This document shows positions 15,948 through 24,399 of a stretch of DNA of 64,000 bases, one piece after another (within the stretch, counting starts at the first letter, position 1; the number at the start of each line of letters is the position of its first letter). The notes under the pieces are model-generated. The model saw only the letters and a list, made by a program, of their open reading frames with translations. It did not search any database and was not told where the DNA came from. This DNA is from Sphingobium quisquiliarum P25 (lineage in GTDB: Bacteria > Pseudomonadota > Alphaproteobacteria > Sphingomonadales > Sphingomonadaceae): the NCBI RefSeq assembly GCF_000445065.1, contig NZ_ATHO01000175.1, forward strand, positions 1-64,000, read 5' to 3'. A program made the translations under genes and the position numbers.

Positions 15948-17797
15948 GCGAGGTGGTCGAAAGCTGGCCGGCGCTCTCGTTCCTGGAGGGGTTGCGTCCC
16001 GGCCCCGATGAAAGCGTCGAGCTCGCCTTGCTGGCGTCCTATTCGGCGGATCTGGGATCGATCGGCGCCACTTTGCTCGCGCTGGCGGGCAAGGACACCG
16101 ACGCTGGCCGTGGCACTCCGTCCGATTTCGCCGATGCGGTCGAGAGGTTGCGCGGGAAAGTGCGCATTGTGATCCAGCGCGGCCGTCTCGCAAGAATGCG
16201 GCGTACCCCGCGCATCGCTGCCGTGCTGGATCAGTTCGTTCGCGAAGTCGATTTCGATGAGGCAACACATAGCTGGCACCCCAAGGCCGCTCTGGTGCGA
16301 ACGTGCGGCGCGGACGGCGAGATCGGCTGGCGGCTTTGGGTCGGCAGCCGGAACCTGACCGAATGCGTAAATCGCGACATTGGGCTGCTGCTTGTTTCTG
16401 GTGGCAAAGGTGGTGCTCGGATCCCTGGTGCGGAAGATCTGGCGCGCGGACTGGCCGAGAAGGCCGAGCTGAAAGGCGCGCGTTCCGCTTCCCTTGCGGC
16501 GACGATTGCGAAGGTGGCCTGGCGGGCGCCAGCAGGCGTGCGCGTTGAGCGGATTCGCTGGTCGGCCGGGACGGGAGATCAGGTCGTTCCTGTCCCGCCA
16601 CCGGGGACGGACGAGGTTGTCGTGGTGAGCCCCTTTGTCGACAAGAACTTTCTTGCCAGACAGACACCGAAGGGAACGAAACCGTCACGAAGCGTACTGC
16701 TGACGACAATGCGGGAGATCGAACGGGTCGGTCCGTCACTGGCGGTATTCGACGATTTGCTCGCACTCGATGCGCCCGACTATCCCATTGGCGATCCCGA
16801 ACCTGCGTCACAGCTCGCGGCGCTGCCGGTTGATGCCGGCGCGGCCGATGATGAGGAGGAGGAAGTCGGCCGCGGCCTTCATGCCAAGCTGTTGTTCATG
16901 CGTTCTGGGCGCAAGCGGGCACTATGGCTCGGAAGCGCGAACGCGACGCTGCGCGCCTGGACCGGACGCAACGCCGAGGTGACGGCTGAGTTGGAGGTTT
17001 CCGAGTCCGTCGAGAAAGGTCTGAAGGCGCTTCTCGGGTCAGCGCGTCCTGTCGAAGCACCCGGTGTGGAGCATTCGCCCGATGCGGCGACGCTGGAAGA
17101 GGAGGCGCTCGAACGGGCGCACGCCCAAGTGGCGGCGCGCTGGGCGGCAGAACTCAGCATCGACAACGAAGGGATGCGCCTCACTCATCGTTCCGATCTC
17201 CATCCTGGCGGTCCGCATCCCGATGACGCCGACATCCTGCTGGAAGTCGGCGCGCTTCATGGCGAGCTTGTGGCCTGGCCGGCGCAGCAACCCGACATGC
17301 TTCTGGGGCCTGTCACTCCCGCCGAACGAAGTGAGTTCGTGCGCTTGCGGGTCAGCCGTGGAGACAAGGGGCTTTCGTGGCTGCAACGCGCACCGGCCGA
17401 GCCACCTTTTGGGGAGGAACGCGACCGCGCCGCATTTGTGCGTTTCCTCGGAGCCAGAGGATTTCTTCTCTGGGTGGCCGGGTTGCTTGCCGAAGACGAC
17501 CGGCAGGGCGAGGGTGACTGGACGCATGACGAGCCGCAGGAACGCGCCGGTTTGGTAGCGAACCCGGTGCTGGACGCATCGCTGCCCACCTTGGAAGAGA
17601 TGTTGGCGGCATGGGCGCGCGACCCAGACAAGTTCCGCGAGATCGAGCGACGGGTCTCTCAATATCTGCCCGCCGTGCTTGAGCAGGCCGGACAGGAAGA
17701 CCCGCAAACCGCGGAGATGCTCAGACGCTTTGACGCATTATGGGGCAAGGTTCGAAGCGGGCTTGGCGCCGCCGAGATCAAGGGTAGACGCCGATGA
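15944..17797 (+). CDS. Phospholipase-D-like (HKD-type) protein
   Basis: A 617-residue protein with two PLD-like half-sites. The first is WHPKAALVR at about 111-119, followed by WVGSRNLTEC. The second is LHAKLLFMR near 312-320, followed by WLGSANATLRAW. Both keep His, Lys and the GSxN element, but an Arg replaces the Asp of the canonical HxKxxxxD. PLD-fold nucleases with this reduced motif exist (BfiI-type), and PLD proteins are core parts of DISARM (DrmC). The protein probably cuts or binds DNA together with the coupled helicase. The ATG at 15944 is preferred because it overlaps the DUF6361 stop. There is no signal peptide, so it is cytoplasmic. Confidence 0.8.
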   Translation: MSEVVESWPALSFLEGLRPGPDESVELALLASYSADLGSIGATLLALAGKDTDAGRGTPSDFADAVERLRGKVRIVIQRGRLARMRRTPRIAAVLDQFVREVDFDEATHSWHPKAALVRTCGADGEIGWRLWVGSRNLTECVNRDIGLLLVSGGKGGARIPGAEDLARGLAEKAELKGARSASLAATIAKVAWRAPAGVRVERIRWSAGTGDQVVPVPPPGTDEVVVVSPFVDKNFLARQTPKGTKPSRSVLLTTMREIERVGPSLAVFDDLLALDAPDYPIGDPEPASQLAALPVDAGAADDEEEEVGRGLHAKLLFMRSGRKRALWLGSANATLRAWTGRNAEVTAELEVSESVEKGLKALLGSARPVEAPGVEHSPDAATLEEEALERAHAQVAARWAAELSIDNEGMRLTHRSDLHPGGPHPDDADILLEVGALHGELVAWPAQQPDMLLGPVTPAERSEFVRLRVSRGDKGLSWLQRAPAEPPFGEERDRAAFVRFLGARGFLLWVAGLLAEDDRQGEGDWTHDEPQERAGLVANPVLDASLPTLEEMLAAWARDPDKFREIERRVSQYLPAVLEQAGQEDPQTAEMLRRFDALWGKVRSGLGAAEIKGRRR

Positions 17798-20700
17798 GCA
17801 CGCCCAAGCCATTCCAGGAAGCTGCTGTCAATGCGGCGCTCGCGGCCTTCGAGGATCTGACGGGGCGCCGTCGTTTTCTGGTGGCCGATGAAGTCGGCCT
17901 TGGAAAGACGGTCGTGGCGAAGGAACTGGCTCGCCGCATGTCCGAGGACGGCCGCCGGCCTTTGGTGATCTACTACATCGCCAATGGGCACGCGGTCTCG
18001 CATCAGAACAAGGGCCGGGTCGTTGGCTTCCTGAGCGATTCACAACGCAAGGCCGCAATTGCAACTCCGGATCGACTTTCGCTGATTGCGATCGCGAAGC
18101 AGCCGGACAATCCCGTCCTCATCTACGCCTTGACCCCCGCGACGTCATTTCCGGGAGCGCGCGCGCGTCTCACGGGAGGACGCAAGGAAGAGCGGGCGTT
18201 CCTCAAGGTGTTGCTTGAGCAGACCTATCCTGCATTCGCCCGCGATCTTGACCCGGACATATTGCGGCTCAGCGCGCGAGGTTCGTGGGACTGGGCTGTT
18301 AAGGATGCGGAGAACAAGTTCGCGACTTCGCCTCCCCATCTTCGCCAACGGTTTCGCGAAGCTCTGGCGGCCGAATTCGGTGAACCGGTACGCGCGATGC
18401 TCGATCTGGCGGTCCAGGGCGATGCGAAGAGAAAGGTCAATCCGCTCAAACCGACCACCTTTGTTGGTCGCCTCCGACGTGCCCTGGCGCTGGCGACACT
18501 GCGTCATCAGCCACCTGATCTTGTCGTTCTCGACGAGTTTCAGCGTTACCGGCAAATTCTCGACGAGAAGGACGCCGATCCGCTTCTGCAAGCGCTTCTG
18601 GAACCTGAAGGCTCGCTTGTTCCGCCTGCGATCCTGCTGCTCAGTGCGACGCCGTATCGGCTCCTGAGCACAAGATGGGAGGAGGCGCGCGGTGCGCTCG
18701 CCCATGCGGAGCTTCTGGACCTGATCGAGTTCCTGGCAGGCCTCGATGTTCGAGAGCGCGCCAAGACGCTGTTTGCCGATTTCGGCGACAAGTTGCGTGA
18801 CATCGCGGCGCATTCCGATGTGAATCATCCAGAGTTGGAGCGCGAGGTTGCTGAGGCGGCCAGGCTGAGGGATGAGCTTCGCGGACTGCTGACGCCCGTG
18901 ATGTCGCGGACGGAACGGGATAGTGTGGCGTCGGCCGACCCGCTCGCCGCAACGCAATTCCTTGATGCCGACCCATCGCCCGAGGATTTTCAGGTCTACC
19001 GGCATCTCGTGGAGAGTTTTGCCGAGCCGATGCGCTATGAGGCGTTGCCATATTGGTCCTCGGTTCCGTTGCCGGCTCAGGCGCTTGGCCCTCGCTATGC
19101 GGCCTGGAAGCGTGCCAAGATCAAGGCGGCGCCGAAGCTCACGCGGATGACGCGCGATCGCCGTAATAAACTCGATGCGCCAACCGCATGGCCCGACGCG
19201 AAGCTCCGCGCGCTCAGCGATGTTGCCCCGCCGAAGCTGCTGTCGCTCCCCTGGGTTGCCCCGTCGCTTCCCTGGTGGCCACTCGGCGGAGGTTGGAAGA
19301 GCACGGCGGCTGATCCCAAGCTGCTGATGTTCAGCCGCTTTCGAGCGACTCCGCCCAGCGTGGCTGCGCTTCTGAGCTTTGGTGTGGAAGCGCACTGCCT
19401 CCCCAAGAAACAAGGCGGCTATGAGAAGGCTTATAGGCGGCGGCGCTTCAAGTTGGCGGCCGTTCCCGGCCCCGTGATGGCGGCGTTCCATCCATCGCCA
19501 TGGTTGATCCGCAACACAGACCCGCTTGCGAAAGCTGGCGCGGCGCTCGGCGTCGTTCGCAAGGAGGTCCGGCGGCAGATCCTCGCCGCCTTGCCCAGGG
19601 GCATCATTGAGCGCGATACCGCGAAGGCCAGACGCCGGCACAGATCGATTGCGATGACGCTGGCGGCGATCGAACGGATGGCCGGTGTCGCCGAGCTGTC
19701 CGCCGCAGGCTGGCGCAGCGCGATCGGTGACGATCGTGCCGCGCAGTCGGCTGTTCAAAAGTGGCGCCAGGCGCAGCCGATCGACCGGCTCTCTCCCATC
19801 GAGCTTTCGGATCTCGTGGACTATGCGATTGGGGCGCCAGGCATCGCGCTCGGCCGGGCGTTGCTGCGGCATGACCCGACGATCCTTGACCCAACACGCT
19901 ATCCGGAGCTGGTTCAACTCAGTTGGCAGGGACTGCGCGCCTATCTCGACAATCCGGTGATCCTGTCATCGTTGGCGGGGAAAAGCGCGGTCGAGCAAGT
20001 CATGGGCGCGGTGGTGGACGGCGGCTTCGAGAGTGTTCTCGATGAGCATTGCTGGCTGCGCGCCCAAAATCTCCATGAAGGCGCTGCTGGCCTCGCCAAG
20101 GATCTGCAATCGTCGCTCGGCCTACGCGCCGGCAGCTTCAGCTTTCATGGCATTGGCGGGCCACCGCACAAGATCCCGGTGCGCTGTCACGTCGCGGTGC
20201 CGTTCGGTGACGCTGAGACCGAGCCCGTCGTCAAGGTGGAGGGCGGCGTGGCGCAAGCTGCTCCAGCCCGACCCGATGAAGTTCGCCGGAGTTTCAACAC
20301 GCCATTCTGGCCGCACGTTCTGGCGACGACGTCCGTGGGGCAGGAGGGGCTGGATTTTCACCCCTGGTGTTCGCATGTGGTTCATTGGGACCTCTCGTCC
20401 AACCCGCTTGATCTCGAGCAACGTGAAGGGCGCATACAGCGTTATGCGGGCTTGGCGGTCAGACGGCGGCTCGCAGCAACATTGCGTGACGAGGTGTTGA
20501 GAGATTCCACGCTGGCCGACGGTTCACCCTGGCGGTGTTTGCAGGGCCATGCGGAGAGGTCAGTCGATGCAAGCGGCCTTCGTCCCTGGTGGGTGCTTGA
20601 TGGCGCCGAAATCAGCCGCCATGTTTTCGAGCGCCCCTTTGGACGGGATGTCGTGCGTTTCGCCCAGCTTCGAGAGCAGCGCATGATCTATCGCCTGGCT

Positions 20701-20976
20701 CTCGGGCAGCCCAATCAGGAGGATTTCATCGACGTGTTGTCGCGGGGCGGCGAGGCGACCCGCGAGCTGCTGCAACCGCTCGTCCTCGATCTTTCCGCGA
20801 TGGGTCTTCGTCAGATAAAGGCGGCACAGGCAGCACCGGCGAACGGCCACGGGCTGACATCGACCATTGACGCACCAAATTTGAACGGGGGGGACGTGTT
20901 CGCGGCAGAGACCGAGGCGATGGCGATTGACCCCAGGCCATCCGAGCCGATCCTTCCGATCGCTGATCCGGGATGA
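17794..20976 (+). CDS. Large superfamily 2 helicase of the DUF6361/PLD operon
   Basis: A 1060-residue SF2 (SNF2/DEAD-like) helicase. Motif I is ADEVGLGKTV at 31-40, motif II is the variant DEFQ at 247-250, motif III is SATPYR near 285, and the C-terminal lobe has TTSVGQEGLDFHP and the arginine-finger motif EGRIQRY near 877. The first residues (STPKPFQEAAVNAALAAFED) form the Q-motif region. Between motif III and the second lobe lies a large family-specific insertion. It is coupled to the PLD gene (ATGA) and ends the operon. The ATP-driven translocase would move the nuclease or scan DNA. It resembles helicases of DISARM-like systems in general design, but no DUF1998 partner or methylase is present. 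Confidence 0.85.
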   Translation: MSTPKPFQEAAVNAALAAFEDLTGRRRFLVADEVGLGKTVVAKELARRMSEDGRRPLVIYYIANGHAVSHQNKGRVVGFLSDSQRKAAIATPDRLSLIAIAKQPDNPVLIYALTPATSFPGARARLTGGRKEERAFLKVLLEQTYPAFARDLDPDILRLSARGSWDWAVKDAENKFATSPPHLRQRFREALAAEFGEPVRAMLDLAVQGDAKRKVNPLKPTTFVGRLRRALALATLRHQPPDLVVLDEFQRYRQILDEKDADPLLQALLEPEGSLVPPAILLLSATPYRLLSTRWEEARGALAHAELLDLIEFLAGLDVRERAKTLFADFGDKLRDIAAHSDVNHPELEREVAEAARLRDELRGLLTPVMSRTERDSVASADPLAATQFLDADPSPEDFQVYRHLVESFAEPMRYEALPYWSSVPLPAQALGPRYAAWKRAKIKAAPKLTRMTRDRRNKLDAPTAWPDAKLRALSDVAPPKLLSLPWVAPSLPWWPLGGGWKSTAADPKLLMFSRFRATPPSVAALLSFGVEAHCLPKKQGGYEKAYRRRRFKLAAVPGPVMAAFHPSPWLIRNTDPLAKAGAALGVVRKEVRRQILAALPRGIIERDTAKARRRHRSIAMTLAAIERMAGVAELSAAGWRSAIGDDRAAQSAVQKWRQAQPIDRLSPIELSDLVDYAIGAPGIALGRALLRHDPTILDPTRYPELVQLSWQGLRAYLDNPVILSSLAGKSAVEQVMGAVVDGGFESVLDEHCWLRAQNLHEGAAGLAKDLQSSLGLRAGSFSFHGIGGPPHKIPVRCHVAVPFGDAETEPVVKVEGGVAQAAPARPDEVRRSFNTPFWPHVLATTSVGQEGLDFHPWCSHVVHWDLSSNPLDLEQREGRIQRYAGLAVRRRLAATLRDEVLRDSTLADGSPWRCLQGHAERSVDASGLRPWWVLDGAEISRHVFERPFGRDVVRFAQLREQRMIYRLALGQPNQEDFIDVLSRGGEATRELLQPLVLDLSAMGLRQIKAAQAAPANGHGLTSTIDAPNLNGGDVFAAETEAMAIDPRPSEPILPIADPG

Positions 20977-21043
20977 TCACGAAGCGCGATGGGTGTGCTT
21001 CCCTTGGCGGGGATACCTTAGGCTCACGGGTGCGGATGGACAG

Positions 21044-24000
21044 TCACGCGCTGCCGATGATCCTCAGCTTCATCGCGCGTGTCTCCATCAAATAGGTCTC
21101 GACCCCGGCCAAGAGGTGCAGACCTTCTTCGGTAATGGCTGCGCGCGAGAGGCCCGGCTGCACGATCCTGACATCGAACTCATAGCGATAGTCCTGCCAG
21201 CTTGCCTTCAGCTTCTTGAGAAAAGCTGCTGTTCCTTGCTCGAAGCGTGAACTCTGACCTTTGTCGAGACGCAGCTTTTCCCGCTTCAGCATGTGTGTGA
21301 ACATGCGATGGGGACGATCGCGCCATCGAGCGGATTTCTGTGCCTGGCCGCAGGCCTCGTAGAGATCCTTCACGCGCGCTCCCGGTGTGTCCGCGCTGGA
21401 ATACTTGCAGTGATGCAGAGTCACCTGCACCAGGCCTTCCGTCACGCGAAGGGTGACCACGTCGGCGATTTCGCCGGCGCCGTCGTCATCGAAGACAAGG
21501 TCATAGGCTTCATCATCGGCGAGCAACGCGTCGATCACCCGTCGTTGTACCGAGTCTGCGCGCTTTTCAGGTCCCTGCGCCTCAGCCCTGATATTTGTCC
21601 GGGACCAGTCCCAGACTTCGATCTGGTCCGAGGGGTAGGGGGCGAAGGCAACACCATCTGGCAAGGCGTAGAGATGGCTGTAGATCAGCAGTGATCCGTC
21701 CCCGAAATCGATCTGCGGGGAATCCTCGCCGAAGGATTCCGATAGAGTTTTCACTTTGCCGCCAACCTTGATGGTCGTTTTCGGTCCCGATCGTTGGGGA
21801 TAGCGAGCACCGCCTTCGGCGAACACAATCTCGAACTCAGCAACATCCACATCGCTCCGTACCGAGAAGCGCAGCGGTCCGGTGCGTTCATGATCGAGCA
21901 GTTCGATGTCGCATTCGGCGAATGGCATAGCCCGGTCGCCGAAGCTGATCTCTACGCGGTCCTCTATCTGTGTGAGCAGCGACTCCGGCCAATGGATGGC
22001 GACGGGCGGCACGGTCGGCCGGTCGCTGATCTGGCGGGGCCGCATAGCACTCTTGAACACGCCATCGGTGGTGATTCCCGGATCATTCACAGCCTTGCCG
22101 ATATCGGCACACCATTCGACCCAGTCGGTGAGATCGCGAACTGGAGAGATCGACCAGAATTTGCCTTTGGCCGAACAGCCGCGCGATGCGGGCACGCCAT
22201 CGAGGAAGCCGGTCGCAAAGACGTTATTTTTTATGCGGGACTGCGACTTGGCGGTATCGAGGCCGTCGGCGACATCGACGCCCATGTACATGGAGTAGCG
22301 AACGCCGCGGCCCTGATGATGGGTCAGGCCAAGGTTGCGCAAGATGAGGCGGTTGAACCCGTGCAAGCTGCGGAAGACTTCCTCGCCTTCGACGCGGCGT
22401 GTCGTGTCGCTACATATGGCTTTGGCGAGCCGATCGTAGGGGCCTTTGGCCGAACTGCTGATATAGAGAAGCTGTCGGTCCGGATCCCAGTGCATCATGT
22501 GCAGATCCCAGATGACATTGGTCGCATGTTGCGCGGTGGTCCAGCCAGCCTGTTCCTCGGATCGGGTGACGAAGATGGCAACGCGTTGGTGCGGGTTGAC
22601 CTTCATGCCGAGATAGACGCCGGGATTGTATAGGTCCTCGGCCCGGAGCGGTTCCCAGGCGTCGCACGACGTTCGATAAACCACGGCGTTCATCTTCGGT
22701 TCGAGCGTTTGAAGAGGGATGTCGCTGAGGTCGCCGACGAAGCCTTTGAACATTTCGGCGCGCCGAACCTGCCGGTCGATCTTTGCGGTACTGAGCGCCT
22801 CGACCAGCGCGTTCCAATCGGCGTCCTCCGCATAGAGCTTGGCAAGCGATCGGTCGATGTCGTCCACGCCAGTATTGGCGATGACCGTGGCATCACCCAG
22901 ACGCGGATCCTGCCGGGTGAAGCGGCCGACGAACTGGATGGTGACGGCGATGCTCTTGTGCGGATCATGCAGGCCCGCGATCTTCAGTTCCGGGAGATCG
23001 AAACCTTCGCCCAGCATATCGACGCAGATAATGACCCGACTTTCGAAGCGCCTCAGCGCGGCGAGGTTCGCGCGACGCTCGCGGATAGACTGCTGGCTGT
23101 GAACGATGACCGGCCGGAATTCCGGGAACATCGCGCTGTAGAGTTGGTGGAGGTCCTTGGCGCGGTCGATCGTCTGGCACCGTGCCATGGCAAGGTGATT
23201 CAGGCCCGCGTCCAGATCGCCCTGCAGAATCTCGCCGAGCTTCTCGGCAATGGCCAGGTCAGCATCGGCCTGGTCGAGCCCGAACACAGCCTCGAAACGG
23301 ATCGGTTTGAAATAGCCTTCGGTCTGCGCCTTTTTGAGCGGATATGTGTAGATGAACTCGCCATCGACTCGCCGGCCGTCCTCACGGAAGGGGGTGGCTG
23401 TAAACTGGACGATGGGCAGCGGCGGTTCCCGATCAATAAAGAGGCCGCGAAAACGAGCCCAGGTCGGGGCGCCGATATGATGCGCCTCGTCGATGAAGAG
23501 CGCCGAGGCGCGCGCTGCCATCTGCTCCTGAACGGGCGCGTCCGCACGCCCGGCGATCTGCATCGTGGTGACGACGACATTGGCGCTGTCGAAGATTTCA
23601 TCGACCTCCGCCGGGCTCGTCGGAATATGGGACAGCCGCATGACAAGCGGAAAGGCTGCTGCGTCGGCGAGACATTGCTGTTGCCTGAGAACACCGAAGG
23701 TCTCGAACTTGCCGGCGATCTGCTCGCGCAAGGCGTCGGTCGGCACCACAACCAGCAGCCGCTCGAAGTTCTGGTGGGCGTTGAGCGCGAGCATGGTCTC
23801 GGTCTTGCCCGTGCCGGTCGGCATGACCACGGTTGCCGGATCGGTTGACCGGGTTGCGTGGGCCAGTGCGGCGTGAAGCGCGCCGATCTGAGGACGCCGC
23901 AAACCCGGCCGCGCCGGCTCGCCGGTCTCCGCGGCACGTCCTTCGCGTAAATAGACCGCATCCGTCCAGGAGGCGGAGACGGCAGCCAGCCGATCGGCAC

Positions 24001-24385
24001 GCGCGGCACGATCCAGCGTGGCGATATTGGTCGGCAGCGAGTTGATCCAACGGCCTTCGCCCATTTCGAGCGTTTCGGCGATCCGCACCGCCTCCGTCGC
24101 GCCGGGCACCAGGAGAATGAGATCGGCGTCCAACGGCGTTGCCGTTTTCGCACTGATAATCTTCAGCGTCTCGCCCGATTTGAGGGTGGCCTCATGGCCA
24201 GTGACGCGGCGGATCGCGAAAGGGCGCAGTTTGCAGCGCACGCGCTGCGCCGGAACCGCCAACTGACGGACGGGGCTCGCCAGCACCTTGCCGTCTATGG
24301 CGAGGCGAGGGGGCAGCAGCAGCTCAACTTCGGGATTGAAGAGATCGTCCTGGCTGGAACTGGCGGTGCGCTTGCGGCTGGCCAT
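21044..24385 (-). CDS. DEAD/DEAH helicase with nuclease-like C-terminus
   Basis: A 1113-residue SF2 helicase in the style of type III restriction subunits. Walker A MPTGTGKTETM lies near 187-197, the DEAH box FIDEAHHIG near 298, QFTATPFRED near 330, and motif VI QFVGRFTRQDP near 478. After a long middle region, residues about 960-1000 contain LVFDDDGAGEIADVVTLR and LHHCKYS, a D-x(n)-(H)CK arrangement that could be a divergent PD-(D/E)XK nuclease. It is the third and last large gene of the minus-strand operon, 14 bases after the UvrD-like gene. It is convergent with the helicase ending at 20976. A DNA-degrading complex with the AddA/AddB-like neighbours is inferred. Confidence 0.85.
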   Translation of the reverse strand: MASRKRTASSSQDDLFNPEVELLLPPRLAIDGKVLASPVRQLAVPAQRVRCKLRPFAIRRVTGHEATLKSGETLKIISAKTATPLDADLILLVPGATEAVRIAETLEMGEGRWINSLPTNIATLDRAARADRLAAVSASWTDAVYLREGRAAETGEPARPGLRRPQIGALHAALAHATRSTDPATVVMPTGTGKTETMLALNAHQNFERLLVVVPTDALREQIAGKFETFGVLRQQQCLADAAAFPLVMRLSHIPTSPAEVDEIFDSANVVVTTMQIAGRADAPVQEQMAARASALFIDEAHHIGAPTWARFRGLFIDREPPLPIVQFTATPFREDGRRVDGEFIYTYPLKKAQTEGYFKPIRFEAVFGLDQADADLAIAEKLGEILQGDLDAGLNHLAMARCQTIDRAKDLHQLYSAMFPEFRPVIVHSQQSIRERRANLAALRRFESRVIICVDMLGEGFDLPELKIAGLHDPHKSIAVTIQFVGRFTRQDPRLGDATVIANTGVDDIDRSLAKLYAEDADWNALVEALSTAKIDRQVRRAEMFKGFVGDLSDIPLQTLEPKMNAVVYRTSCDAWEPLRAEDLYNPGVYLGMKVNPHQRVAIFVTRSEEQAGWTTAQHATNVIWDLHMMHWDPDRQLLYISSSAKGPYDRLAKAICSDTTRRVEGEEVFRSLHGFNRLILRNLGLTHHQGRGVRYSMYMGVDVADGLDTAKSQSRIKNNVFATGFLDGVPASRGCSAKGKFWSISPVRDLTDWVEWCADIGKAVNDPGITTDGVFKSAMRPRQISDRPTVPPVAIHWPESLLTQIEDRVEISFGDRAMPFAECDIELLDHERTGPLRFSVRSDVDVAEFEIVFAEGGARYPQRSGPKTTIKVGGKVKTLSESFGEDSPQIDFGDGSLLIYSHLYALPDGVAFAPYPSDQIEVWDWSRTNIRAEAQGPEKRADSVQRRVIDALLADDEAYDLVFDDDGAGEIADVVTLRVTEGLVQVTLHHCKYSSADTPGARVKDLYEACGQAQKSARWRDRPHRMFTHMLKREKLRLDKGQSSRFEQGTAAFLKKLKASWQDYRYEFDVRIVQPGLSRAAITEEGLHLLAGVETYLMETRAMKLRIIGSA

Positions 24386-24399
24386 CGCGGCGTCCTCTT

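Noticed and set aside
14712-20976. Calling the DUF6361/PLD/helicase set DISARM
   Set aside because: The DUF1998 protein (DrmB) and a DNA methylase are missing, and the helicase does not carry an obvious DrmA or DrmD signature. Only the PLD-plus-helicase idea is shared.
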